Source: Achromobacter sp. UMC46 (lineage in GTDB: Bacteria > Pseudomonadota > Gammaproteobacteria > Burkholderiales > Burkholderiaceae_B). Taken from it: DNA of 64,000 nucleotides. The translations under genes were made by a program, and so were the position numbers. Shown here piece by piece: positions 52,764 through 61,723 of this stretch. The DNA is taken from assembly GCF_014170335.1 (NCBI RefSeq), contig NZ_LZZS01000024.1:89592-153591 (forward strand). The letters are read 5' to 3'. The notes below the pieces were generated by a model. It searched no databases and was not told the DNA's origin. It saw only the letters and a list, made by a program, of their open reading frames with translations. Position 1 is the first letter of the stretch; the number at the start of each line of letters is the position of its first letter.

Positions 52764-54434
52764 ATGGGCGTGAAACGAGAATTCAACATCCCCGGCGGCA
52801 ACGTGCTGCGCTGCAAAGGCTGGCGCCAGGAAGCGCTGCTGCGCCTGCTGGAAAACGTGCTGGCCGTGGGCGAAGACCCCGACAACCTGGTGGTCTACGC
52901 GGCGCTGGGCCGCGCCGCGCGCGATTGGCCCTCGCACGACGCGATTGTCCGCGCGCTGCACGAACTGGAAGAAGACCAGACCCTGATCGTGCAGTCCGGC
53001 AAGCCGATCGGCGTGTTGCGCACGCATCCGATGGCGCCCATCGTCATCATGGCCAACTGCAACATGGTCGGCCAGTGGGCCCACGCCCAGAATTTCTACC
53101 AGCTGGAACGCGACAACCTGATCTGCTGGGGCGGGCTGACAGCGGGAGACTGGCAGTACATCGGTTCGCAAGGCGTGATCCAGGGCACCTACGAGATTTT
53201 TTCACGCATCGCCGAACGCCACTTCGCCAACGACCTGGCGGGCCGCTTCATCCTGACGGCGGGCATGGGCGGCATGGGCGGCGCGCAGCCGCTGGCCGGC
53301 CGCATGGCGGGCGCGGCCATCCTGACGGTTGAAATCAACCCGGAGCGCATCGACAAGCGCATCAAGGCCGGCTTCCTGGAGCATCGCGCGGACACGCTGG
53401 ACGAGGCCCTGGCCCTGATCCGGCAAGCGCAGGAACGCCGCAAGCCCCTGTCGGTGGGCCTGCTGGGCAATGCCGCCGACATCTACCCGGAAATCCTGGC
53501 GCGCGGCATCGTGCCCGACATCGTCACCGACCAGACGTCGGCGCATGACCTGGTCTACGGCTACATTCCCGCCGGCCATACGCTTGAACAGGTAGCGGAA
53601 CTGCGCCGCACCGACATCCCCGGCCTGATGGACGCCAGCCGCGCGTCGATCGTGCGCCACGTGACCGCCATGCTGGGCTTCCAGGACCAGGGTGCGGTGG
53701 TGTTCGACAACGGCAACCTGATCCGCACCCACGCGAAGCAGGGCGGCGTCGAACGCGCGTTCGACATCCCGGTCTTCACCGAAGCGTTCCTGCGGCCCCT
53801 GTTCGCGCGCGCCATCGGGCCGTTCCGCTGGATCGCGCTGTCCAACGACCCCGACGACATCCGCAAGATCGACGACTTCGTGCTGGCGCGCTTTGCCGAC
53901 AACGCCATCGTGTCCAACTGGATCCGGCTGGCGCGCAAGGAAGTGCCGTTCGAAGGCCTGCCCGCGCGCATCGCGTGGCTGGGCCACGGCGAACGCACCG
54001 AGCTGGCGCTGGAGGTGAACCGCATGGTGCGCGAGGGCATCCTCGGCGCGCCGGTCGCCTTCACGCGCGACCACCTGGACGCCGGGGCGATGGCGCACCC
54101 GAACATCATGACCGAGAACATGCGCGACGGCTCGGACGCCATCGCCGACTGGCCGCTGCTGAACGCGATGATCAATTGCTCGTCCAGCGCGGACCTGGTC
54201 GCGATCCACTCAGGCGGCGGCGGCTACAGCGGCTACATGACCAGCGCGGGCGTGACCGTGGTGGCTGACGGCACCGACGCGGCCGAGCAGCGCCTGCGCC
54301 TGTCCATGACCAACGACACCGCCAGCGGCGTGCTGCGCTACGCGGACGCCGGCTACGAGGACGCGCTGGACGAGGTGCGGATAAAGGGCATCGCCCGCAT
54401 CGACACCGGCGCGCGCGGCGCGGGTGGCCAATAG
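52764..54434 (+). CDS. Urocanase-family enzyme, candidate thiourocanate hydratase
   Basis: A 556-residue protein of urocanase length and order: VQSGKPIGVLRTH, GSQGVIQGTYEIF, GMGGMGGAQPL (167-177), NAADIYPEILARGIVPDIVTDQTSAHD (split around residue 240), IGPFRWIALSNDP, RDHLDAG, DGSDAIADWPLLNA. It differs from histidine-pathway urocanases at usually fixed sites: YAALGRAARDW instead of YGG-GKAARNW (Tyr45 on) and HSGGGGYSGY (His482 on) instead of HHGGGVGMGFSQH. A changed substrate such as thiourocanate fits this and the DUF917 neighbour. ATG 52764 used; GTG 52770 has better ribosome-site spacing. Confidence 0.82.
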   Translation: MGVKREFNIPGGNVLRCKGWRQEALLRLLENVLAVGEDPDNLVVYAALGRAARDWPSHDAIVRALHELEEDQTLIVQSGKPIGVLRTHPMAPIVIMANCNMVGQWAHAQNFYQLERDNLICWGGLTAGDWQYIGSQGVIQGTYEIFSRIAERHFANDLAGRFILTAGMGGMGGAQPLAGRMAGAAILTVEINPERIDKRIKAGFLEHRADTLDEALALIRQAQERRKPLSVGLLGNAADIYPEILARGIVPDIVTDQTSAHDLVYGYIPAGHTLEQVAELRRTDIPGLMDASRASIVRHVTAMLGFQDQGAVVFDNGNLIRTHAKQGGVERAFDIPVFTEAFLRPLFARAIGPFRWIALSNDPDDIRKIDDFVLARFADNAIVSNWIRLARKEVPFEGLPARIAWLGHGERTELALEVNRMVREGILGAPVAFTRDHLDAGAMAHPNIMTENMRDGSDAIADWPLLNAMINCSSSADLVAIHSGGGGYSGYMTSAGVTVVADGTDAAEQRLRLSMTNDTASGVLRYADAGYEDALDEVRIKGIARIDTGARGAGGQ

Positions 54435-54521
54435 GGCCGCAAGGCGATTCAGCCAATGGAAAGTCGGACAGCGGTAATACATAGCGCGGTTCCAGCGCAA
54501 ACGATCTCAATGGGGAATGCA

Positions 54522-55862
54522 ATGAAAGACGTCGTCATCAATCCGGGAATCGGGGCCTTGCCGGGCCACGCCGATTCCCAGGCCTCCGCGCAATCGCGCA
54601 GTGGCCGCAAAGCCGTCATCGCGGCATCGGCGGGCAACGCGCTGGAGTGGTACGACTTCACGGTCTACGCGCTGTTCGCCGTCTACATCGGACAGAACTT
54701 CTTCCACAACGAAGACCCGACCGTGCAGCTGATGGCGTCGTTCCTGGCCTTCGGGCTGGGCTTCGTGGTGCGTCCGCTGGGCGCGCTGGTGCTGGGTTCG
54801 TACGGCGACCGGGCCGGCCGCAAGGCCGCCTTGACGCTGACCATCATGCTGATGGCCGTCGGCACGCTGCTGATCGCCGCCGCCCCGCCCTACGCCGCCA
54901 TCGGCGTGGGCGCCCCGCTCCTGATCGTCTGCGGCCGCGTGCTGCAAGGCTTTTCGGCCGGCGGCGAAGTGGGCGGCGCCACTGCCTTCCTGGTCGAGCA
55001 TGCGCCCGAAGGCAAGCGCGGCCAGTACGCGTCGTGGCTCCAGGCCAGCATGGGCATATCCAACCTGCTGGGCGCGCTGGTGGCCACGCTGGTCACCACC
55101 TTCCTGACCGAGCAGCAAGTCGGCGAATGGGGCTGGCGCATTCCCTTCATCATCGGCCTGGCGATCGCGCCGGTCGGCCTGTGGATGCGCCGCGCGCTGG
55201 ACGAAACGCCGCACTTCCGCGAAGAGCAGGCACGCCAGGCGCGCCAGAACGACCGCGTGAAGACGCCGCTGCTTGCCGTGGTGCGCGACTACCCGAGGGA
55301 ACTGCTGACCGGCCTGTGCATGTCCGTGCTGTGGGCGGTGGGCCCGTACGCGCTGATCATCTTCATGCCGATCTACGTGCAGAAATCCCTGGGCTTCTCC
55401 AGTTCGCAGGCCTTCGTGGCGGCCTTGGTGGGCAACCTGTTCCTGATCGGCGGCTGCGTGTTCTCGGGCACGCTGTCCGACCGCTACGGCCGGCGCACGG
55501 TGCTGCGCGCCGCCGCGCTGCTGCTGCTGATCGCCGTATACCCGCTGATGATGTGGCTGAAGGCGTCCCACACGCAGACCACGCTGATCGTCGTGCAATC
55601 GCTGTTCTGCCTGATGGTGGCGATGTATGTCGGCGTGGCGCCGGCGGCGCTGTCCGAGGTCTTCCCCACCTCGGTGCGGTCCTCTGGCATGTCCCTGTCG
55701 TACAACACGGCGGTGACGATATTGGGCGGATTCGCACCCGCCATCCTTACCTGGATCACCTACACCACCGGCGTGGCCTTCGCCCCCGCGCTGTATGTGA
55801 TGGGCGCCTGCGTCGTTGCCCTGGTGGCCTTGACCGTCTTGCCGCAAGGCCGTCATGGATAA
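54522..55862 (+). CDS. MFS transporter, metabolite:H+ symporter family
   Basis: A 446-residue, 12-helix MFS protein of the MHS family (NALEWYDFTVYALFAVYIG, GSYGDRAGRKAAL, RVLQGFSAGGEVGGATAFLVEHAPEGKRG across two segments, LSDRYGRRTVLR). Start ATG 54522 has GGGGA 7 bases upstream. Third gene of the rightward LysR-linked operon; its stop overlaps the metallo-hydrolase start. Expected to import the pathway substrate or, if the lyase is periplasmic, its acidic product. Confidence 0.9.
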   Translation: MKDVVINPGIGALPGHADSQASAQSRSGRKAVIAASAGNALEWYDFTVYALFAVYIGQNFFHNEDPTVQLMASFLAFGLGFVVRPLGALVLGSYGDRAGRKAALTLTIMLMAVGTLLIAAAPPYAAIGVGAPLLIVCGRVLQGFSAGGEVGGATAFLVEHAPEGKRGQYASWLQASMGISNLLGALVATLVTTFLTEQQVGEWGWRIPFIIGLAIAPVGLWMRRALDETPHFREEQARQARQNDRVKTPLLAVVRDYPRELLTGLCMSVLWAVGPYALIIFMPIYVQKSLGFSSSQAFVAALVGNLFLIGGCVFSGTLSDRYGRRTVLRAAALLLLIAVYPLMMWLKASHTQTTLIVVQSLFCLMVAMYVGVAPAALSEVFPTSVRSSGMSLSYNTAVTILGGFAPAILTWITYTTGVAFAPALYVMGACVVALVALTVLPQGRHG

Positions 55863-56994
55863 GGCCAAACCGGCCCGGCCCGGCGGTCGGGGCCGTTGGA
55901 CTTGCTGGGGCCGGCTGGGCGCCGTGGCGGTCGCGCTGGCGGCGGCGGGCTTCGCGCCGGAGGCATCCCTGGCCGCCTCCGCCGAACCGCCGCCTGCGGA
56001 ACTGGTGCTGCTGGGCGTGGCGGGCGGCCCTACCTGGTACGGTGACGATTCGCCCCACGGGATTTCGTCGGCGCTGGTGGTGGACGGGCGCGCCTACATC
56101 GTCGATCTGGGATCCGGCGCCTACCGCCAGCTTCGCCGCGCGGGCATCAAACCCGGCGCGGAACAGGCGGTGTTCCTCACCCACCTGCACACCGACCACA
56201 TCATCGATCTGGCCAACCTGCTGGCCTACGACCCCAGCGCCCGGCGACGCGCCAAGGCCTCCATGCAAGTCTTCGGGCCTGGCCCGCGCGGGGTGCTGCC
56301 TCCACTGGCGCCGGGCATGAAGGACGATGTCGTCATCCATCCGGAGAACCCGTCGCCCGGCACGCAAGACCTGGTGGCGTCAATCGTCGCGGGCATGGCG
56401 GCGGACCTGAACATCCGCGTGCGCAGCGAAGGCGTGCCGGACATCCGGCAGTTCTTCCAGGCGCACGATATCGCGGTGCCGGCCGGCGTCGTCAAGGATC
56501 CGAACACCGATCCCGCGCCGCCCATGGAACCGTTCACCGTGTGGCAGGACGCGTGCGTGAAGGTCAGCGCCATCCTGGTGCCGCACGGGCTCGTGTACCC
56601 CAACTTCGCCTACCGCTTCGATACGGCGGCCGGTTCGGTCGTGTTTTCGGGCGACACGGCGGCAAGCGACAACCTGGTCAAGCTGGCGCGCGGCGCGGAC
56701 ATCCTGGTGCACGAGGCGATCGACCCGGATTGGGTGGACCACATCGTCGGCCCCAAGCCCTGGGACGCCCGGCAGGTGGCGCTGGCCCGGCAATTGCTGG
56801 AAGCGCACACCACGCCGCGCGAGGTCGGCGACGTGGCCACCCGCGCGGGCGTGAAGACGCTGGTGCTGTCGCACCTGGTGCCCGGCGACGCGCCCGCCGA
56901 ACACTGGCTCAAGGCCCGCCAGACCTTCAAGGGGCCCGTCGTGCTGGGCCAGGACCTGATGCGCCTGCCGCTGGGCGCGCCCGCGCCACGCTAG
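55855..56994 (+). CDS. Secreted MBL-fold metallo-hydrolase
   Basis: A 379-residue metallo-beta-lactamase-fold protein with signal peptide (AVAVALAAAGFAPEASLA) and the zinc motif THLHTDHIID, later VPHGL, SGDTAASDN and a final LVLSHLVPG. It resembles arylsulfatase/RNase Z-like hydrolases. ATG 55855 overlaps the MFS gene by 8 bases, so it is in the same operon. Its role in the proposed pathway is not explained by known chemistry; it may process a precursor outside the cytoplasm. Confidence 0.85.
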   Translation: MDKAKPARPGGRGRWTCWGRLGAVAVALAAAGFAPEASLAASAEPPPAELVLLGVAGGPTWYGDDSPHGISSALVVDGRAYIVDLGSGAYRQLRRAGIKPGAEQAVFLTHLHTDHIIDLANLLAYDPSARRRAKASMQVFGPGPRGVLPPLAPGMKDDVVIHPENPSPGTQDLVASIVAGMAADLNIRVRSEGVPDIRQFFQAHDIAVPAGVVKDPNTDPAPPMEPFTVWQDACVKVSAILVPHGLVYPNFAYRFDTAAGSVVFSGDTAASDNLVKLARGADILVHEAIDPDWVDHIVGPKPWDARQVALARQLLEAHTTPREVGDVATRAGVKTLVLSHLVPGDAPAEHWLKARQTFKGPVVLGQDLMRLPLGAPAPR

Positions 56995-57051
56995 TGGCCC
57001 GCCCCGTTTCCACGGTCCCGCAGTCCCGCCACCGTCCCTTCAGGAGCCGCA

Positions 57052-58818
57052 ATGCCCATGCATCATGCGCCGCACGCGCTTGCCCGTCCGCTTCGTCGCC
57101 CCAGTGCCGCCCGCCCGGGCGCGCGCCTTGCCGCCCTGCCCCCGGCCCTGCGCCGGGCCGGCCTCATGGCGCCCCTGCTGCTGGCGCTATGGCTTCCGTC
57201 CGGCGCGTCGGCCGCCTGCGCCCCGGTCACGCTGGACGGCCGGTCGCTCACGCTGGAGCAAGTCGGCGCGGTAGCCCGGCAGGGCTGCGGCGTGGCGCTG
57301 GCCGACGACGCCACCGCACGCGCGCAACGCTCCTTCGAGCTGCTGCTTGCCTACGCCAGGCTGGATCGCCGCGTATACGGCTTGAACCGCGGCGTCGGCC
57401 TGAACAAGGACCAGACGCTTTTCAAGGGCGGCGACATCTCGCCCGACGTGCGCAAGGTGTCGGAACAGTTCAACCGGAACCTGCTGCGTTCGCATAGCGC
57501 CGCCTACGGCGCCGAAGCCCCGCAGGACGCGACCCGGGCGGCCATGCTGATCCGGCTGAATTCGGCGCTGTTCGGCGGGTCCGGTCTGCAAGTGGAGGTG
57601 CTGCGCCAGTATGCCGAGTTCCTGAATCGCGGCATCACGCCGGTGATGTTCGGCGAAGGCTCGGTCGGGCAGGCCGACATCACCATCCTGGCGCAGATCG
57701 GGCTGGCGATGATGGGTGAAGGCGAGTCCTATTACGAGGGCCGCCGCATGCCTTCCGCGGAAGCGCTGGAACGGGCCGGCCTGACGCCCGTGCGCCCGTT
57801 CGGCAAGGATGCCCTGGCCATCGTCAGCTCAAACGCCTACGGCGCGGCCGTCGCGTCGCTGGCGGCGCTGGACGCGGCCCGTCTGCTGGACCAGGCCGAC
57901 GCGGTGGCCGCCTTGTCGCTGGAAGGGCTGGACGGGAACCTTGCGCCCTTGCTGGCCGCGACCCAGGCGCAACGGCCCTACGACGGGCAGCGCCGAACTG
58001 CGGCGCACATGCTGGCCCTGCTGCAGGGCAGCGGCCTATGGCAACCGGACCCCAAACGCGCCCTGCAAGACCCCCTGAGCTTTCGCACGGTCAGCCAGGC
58101 GCATGGGGCGGCGCGCGACATGCTGGGCCTGCTGCGGCGCCAGCTTCAGATCCAGATCAATAGCTCGGACGACAATCCCACCGTGGCGCTGGACGCGCAG
58201 CCGGCGGCCGACGCCCAGGGCTACGAAGCCCGGTTCTACGTCACGGACGGGCCGGTGCGCGGCGCCGTCCTGCCGTCCGCCGGATTCGACCCCAGCGCCT
58301 GGGTGCTGCCGCTGCAAAGCCTGGGCGTCGCCCTGTCCCAGACGGCGCAATTGTCGGCGCAGCGCACGCTGCGGCTGACCGACCCTGCTTTCACCTCGCT
58401 ACCCCGATTCCTGAGCCCTGGCAACGGCGCGATCGGCTATGGCCCGATCCAGAAAACGGTGTCGTCGCTGGCGACCGATGTGCGGACATTGTCGTTGCCC
58501 ATCGTGACCGACGTGCAAGCGCAGGCCGGCAACATCGAAGACGTGGGCACCAACGCGCCCGCCACCGGCCGCCGGGTCGCCGTCCAGATCGACCGGCTGA
58601 CGATGCTGCTGGCGGTGGAACTGATGCATGCCGCCCAGGCCGTGGACCTGCGGCGCGCCCAACGGCCGGACCTTGAACTGGGCACGGGAACGGCCGCGCT
58701 GTGGCGGGATTTCCGCAAGCAGGTGCCCTACATGGATGAAGACCGCCGCAACGACGTGGACATCGTCCGCGCCACCGGCTTCCTGACCCGCAACCCGCCG
58801 TCCGCGACCGCCCGCTAG
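57052..58818 (+). CDS. Secreted histidine ammonia-lyase-family protein without MIO, candidate ergothionase
   Basis: A 588-residue protein of the HAL/PAL fold. A long N-terminal signal region ends near PSGASA-AC (residue 54). Family features: VYGLNRGVG (Tyr109), GGSGLQVEVLRQYAEFLNRGITPV-type helix, NSSDDNPTV and the late IEDVGTNAPATGRR. The canonical GSVGASGDLAPLAH, whose Ala-Ser-Gly forms the MIO cofactor, reads GSVG-Gln207-Ala208-Asp209-ITILAQ, so MIO cannot form. Ergothionase eliminates trimethylamine from ergothioneine without MIO, which fits. CAGGAG precedes ATG 57052. It ends 4 bases inside the convergent DsbA-like gene. Confidence 0.8.
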   Translation: MPMHHAPHALARPLRRPSAARPGARLAALPPALRRAGLMAPLLLALWLPSGASAACAPVTLDGRSLTLEQVGAVARQGCGVALADDATARAQRSFELLLAYARLDRRVYGLNRGVGLNKDQTLFKGGDISPDVRKVSEQFNRNLLRSHSAAYGAEAPQDATRAAMLIRLNSALFGGSGLQVEVLRQYAEFLNRGITPVMFGEGSVGQADITILAQIGLAMMGEGESYYEGRRMPSAEALERAGLTPVRPFGKDALAIVSSNAYGAAVASLAALDAARLLDQADAVAALSLEGLDGNLAPLLAATQAQRPYDGQRRTAAHMLALLQGSGLWQPDPKRALQDPLSFRTVSQAHGAARDMLGLLRRQLQIQINSSDDNPTVALDAQPAADAQGYEARFYVTDGPVRGAVLPSAGFDPSAWVLPLQSLGVALSQTAQLSAQRTLRLTDPAFTSLPRFLSPGNGAIGYGPIQKTVSSLATDVRTLSLPIVTDVQAQAGNIEDVGTNAPATGRRVAVQIDRLTMLLAVELMHAAQAVDLRRAQRPDLELGTGTAALWRDFRKQVPYMDEDRRNDVDIVRATGFLTRNPPSATAR

Positions 58819-59423
58819 GCCTCCTCCCGGGCCGCCGCGATCGCCTCCTCCAGCATGTCCAGCCGGTCCTGGCCCCAGAACACTTCGCCCCGGAACACAT
58901 AGGACGGCGACCCGAAGACGCCGGCCTTGACCGCATCGTCCGTGTTGCGCCGATACGCGGCGTCGACGACGGGGTCCTCCGCCGCCGCCAGCAGGCGGTC
59001 GGCCGGCAAGCCCAGCCGCTCCAGGACGCCGCGCAAGACGGCGGGGTCGGAGATGTCCTGCTCGTCCACCCACTCCGCTTTGAGGATCGCCTTGTACAGC
59101 GCCAGCACTGGCGTGCCGGCACGGTCCGCCGCGATGACGATGCGCGAGGCCAACCCCGCGTCGGGGCACATGTGCGCCGGTTGCGGGTTCACGTGGATGC
59201 CGAGCTTCGTGCACCAGCGCGCAAGCTCCGCCACGCGGTACGCCTGCCGCTCGGGCGACCGCTGCCCCAGCAGCACGCCGCCGGTGCGCGAATAGACGTC
59301 GGGCAGGTCCACGGGCAAGTATCGGATCGCTGCCTGCTGCCGGACGGCCAGCGCTTCAAGCCGGTCGGCGCCCAGATAGGCCCAGTCGGAATTCATCCAG
59401 AAGTAATAGTCGATCGTTTTCAT
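58815..59423 (-). CDS. DsbA-family oxidoreductase, 2-hydroxychromene-2-carboxylate isomerase-like
   Basis: A 202-residue thioredoxin-fold protein of the HCCA isomerase/GST kappa group (IDYYFWMNSDWAYLGADRLEALA; VFGSPSYVFRGEVFWGQDRLDML at the C-terminus). It lacks a CxxC site, as do isomerase-type members. It lies 7 bases downstream of an MFS gene in a leftward unit with a class II aldolase-fold protein, so it may serve that catabolic set. Substrate unknown. Confidence 0.85.
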   Translation of the reverse strand: MKTIDYYFWMNSDWAYLGADRLEALAVRQQAAIRYLPVDLPDVYSRTGGVLLGQRSPERQAYRVAELARWCTKLGIHVNPQPAHMCPDAGLASRIVIAADRAGTPVLALYKAILKAEWVDEQDISDPAVLRGVLERLGLPADRLLAAAEDPVVDAAYRRNTDDAVKAGVFGSPSYVFRGEVFWGQDRLDMLEEAIAAAREEA

Positions 59424-59430
59424 GGCGTCC

Positions 59431-60759
59431 TCAGGTTCTTGCCGCCGACGGCACGCGCAGCGCGGGCGGCGCGGCGGCCTCGCCCTGCATGCGCCAGGCG
59501 CTGATCAAGGCGACCACGCCCAACGCGCTCAAGTACCAGACCACGTACTTCGGATCGCCCCCGCCCTTGGCCAGCAGCCAGGTCGCCACAATGGGCGCCA
59601 AGCCGCCGCCGATGGCGCCGGACACCTGCACCGCCAGCGAAATGCCGGTATACCGGACGTTCGCGGGGAACTGGCTGGAGAACAAGGTGCCCTCGGGGCC
59701 GTACAGGCAAGCGTATACCAGCCCCACCGCCAGGCAAACCGCCACGATGATCGAGCCCTTGTCGCCCGACCCCAGCAAGCTGAAAAACACCGGCGCGCAG
59801 ATCAGGATGCCCACCGTGCCCGCCATGAACACCCACTTGTGGCCGATCTTGTCGCCCAGCACGCCAAACAGCGGCATCGTGAACAAGGCAAGCGCCGCCC
59901 CCCAGATCGTGGCGTCCAGCATGACCGACCGCGGGATGCCCAGCGTGCCCGTGGCGTAGGCCAGCGAAAACGTCACGACCGTGTAGAACCACGTCACCTC
60001 GGCCAAACGCGCGCCCACCACCACCAGCAACGCGCGGCGATGGTGCTTCAGCACTTCGGCCACCGGCACCTCGACCTTGGCGCCTTTTTCCCGCATCTGC
60101 TCGAAATCGGGCGACTCGGCCACCTTCACCCGGATGAACCAACCCACCAGCAACAGCACCACGCTGGCCAGGAACGGCAGGCGCCAGCCCCAGGACAGCA
60201 TGTCCTCTTCCGGCAGCGCGGCCACCGCGCCCATTGCCAGCGACGACAGGATCAGGCCGGGCGCCACGCCCGCTTGCGGCAGGCTGCCGAAGAAGCCCTT
60301 CTTGCCTTCCGGCGCATGCTCCACCGCCATCAGCACCGCGCCGCCCCATTCGCCGCCCACCGCAATGCCTTGCAGAAAGCGCATCAGCACCAGCAGCACC
60401 GCGGCCCAATAGCCGATCTGCTCATACGAAGGGATCAGCCCGATCAGGATGGTGGGCACGCCCATCAGCAGCAGGGTGATCAACAGCATGGACTTGCGGC
60501 CGATCTTGTCGCCGTAGTGACCGAAAATCACGCCGCCCAGCGGCCGCGCGAAGAACCCCACCGAATACGTGGCAAACGCCGCCAGCGTGCCCGTCAGCGG
60601 GTCGAAGGCGGGGAAGAAGATCTTGTTGAAGATCAGTGCGGCAGCGGTGCCGTACAGGAAAAAGTCGTACCACTCGATGGTGGTGCCCATCATGCTGGCA
60701 AGGCCAGCCGTCACATAATCGCGGCGCGAGCGCGCAGCAGCAGGCTTGGTCGTCATCAT
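59431..60759 (-). CDS. MFS transporter, metabolite:H+ symporter family
   Basis: A 442-residue, 12-helix transporter of the MHS family (GTTIEWYDFFLYGTAAAL, GHYGDKIGRKSML, RFLQGIAVGGEWGGAVLMAVEHAPEGKKG across two segments). GGGGAG precedes the start at 60759. Member of the leftward unit 61587-58815. Typical substrates are organic acids or aromatic acids; none can be assigned here. Confidence 0.92.
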   Translation of the reverse strand: MMTTKPAAARSRRDYVTAGLASMMGTTIEWYDFFLYGTAAALIFNKIFFPAFDPLTGTLAAFATYSVGFFARPLGGVIFGHYGDKIGRKSMLLITLLLMGVPTILIGLIPSYEQIGYWAAVLLVLMRFLQGIAVGGEWGGAVLMAVEHAPEGKKGFFGSLPQAGVAPGLILSSLAMGAVAALPEEDMLSWGWRLPFLASVVLLLVGWFIRVKVAESPDFEQMREKGAKVEVPVAEVLKHHRRALLVVVGARLAEVTWFYTVVTFSLAYATGTLGIPRSVMLDATIWGAALALFTMPLFGVLGDKIGHKWVFMAGTVGILICAPVFFSLLGSGDKGSIIVAVCLAVGLVYACLYGPEGTLFSSQFPANVRYTGISLAVQVSGAIGGGLAPIVATWLLAKGGGDPKYVVWYLSALGVVALISAWRMQGEAAAPPALRVPSAART

Positions 60760-60801
60760 CGTGACTCCCCTTGAAAAGGTCGTGATCGGATCCGAGCGGA
60801 A

Positions 60802-61587
60802 TCAGGCTTGGGGCTGCGGCAGCGGCGCGATGCCGTGCGTCTGCCTTGCCCAGTAGTTGAACGTGGCGCGCACGATCGAAGGCTTCAGCAGGTAGTCGTG
60901 CGCTTCGCGGGCCAGGGCGTCGTCCACCGGCGTCAACGGCCCGAACGCCTGGGCGCGGATCTGCATGCGCGCCGCGCGCTCCAGGTATACCGACAGATAC
61001 GTCGCTTCCTCGCAAGAGCCGCCCGCCGTCAGATAGCCATGGTGGGCCAGGATGATGGCGCGCTTGCGTCCCAGCGCCTCGGAAATGATCACGCCTTCCT
61101 GATCCGCGATCGGCACCCCCGGCCATTCCCCCAGGAAGGCGCAATCGTCATGCAGCGGCGTCATGTCCATCTGCGAGATCACCAGCGGTTGGCGCGCCGC
61201 GGCCAGCGCCGACGCCCAGGGCGAATGCGTGTGGATGATGGACTGCACGTCGGGCCGCGCCTCGTAGACCCACAGATGGAAACGCGTGGCCGGGTTGGGC
61301 ATGCCGTCGCCCGTCAGGGTGTGCAGGTCGCGGTCGACCTCGATGAAGTCGGCGGGCGTGGCCTCGTCGAACCCCAGGCCGAAGCGCAGGGTCCAATATG
61401 CGCCCGGGCGCGCCGAACGCACGCTGATCTGCCCGGCCAGGCCCGCCTCTTGCTCCGTCATGGCCAGGATGCGGCACGCGTAGGCCATGGTTTCCTGGAT
61501 GCTGCGGGGCACGGCCTGCAGATGGCGCGCCATTTCCTGCGTAGCGCGGGTGTCGAAATAGGATTTCTCTCGCAATGCGGTGGTCAT
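60802..61587 (-). CDS. Class II aldolase/adducin-family protein
   Basis: A 261-residue class II aldolase-fold protein with intact metal site: HTHSPWAS (His-x-His) and ILAHHGYLTAG (third His). ARPGAYWTLRFGLGFDE and DGMPNPATRFHLWVYEARPDVQ precede. AGGGG lies before ATG 61587. It may be an aldolase or decarboxylase; C-terminal QTHGIAPLP is unremarkable. Contrast with the homologue at 33045, which lacks these histidines. Divided from the LysR gene at 61724 by 136 bases. Confidence 0.88.
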   Translation of the reverse strand: MTTALREKSYFDTRATQEMARHLQAVPRSIQETMAYACRILAMTEQEAGLAGQISVRSARPGAYWTLRFGLGFDEATPADFIEVDRDLHTLTGDGMPNPATRFHLWVYEARPDVQSIIHTHSPWASALAAARQPLVISQMDMTPLHDDCAFLGEWPGVPIADQEGVIISEALGRKRAIILAHHGYLTAGGSCEEATYLSVYLERAARMQIRAQAFGPLTPVDDALAREAHDYLLKPSIVRATFNYWARQTHGIAPLPQPQA

Positions 61588-61723
61588 GGGTTCCCCTTGA
61601 TGTCCTGTGCGTCCGGCGTCGACGGACGCCGCGCAAGGTCAGGACAGTATGGAAACCGCCGCGCGATCTAGCCATGCAGCCAGGCTCATAGCTGCTATTC
61701 GGCCGACTGCGGCTTGGCAGCCT

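Noticed and set aside
52764..58818. Ordinary histidine utilisation (hutU and hutH).
   Set aside because: The lyase lacks MIO and is exported, the urocanase motifs are altered, hutI is absent, and DUF917/hydantoinase/carbamoylase neighbours are unexplained by histidine degradation.
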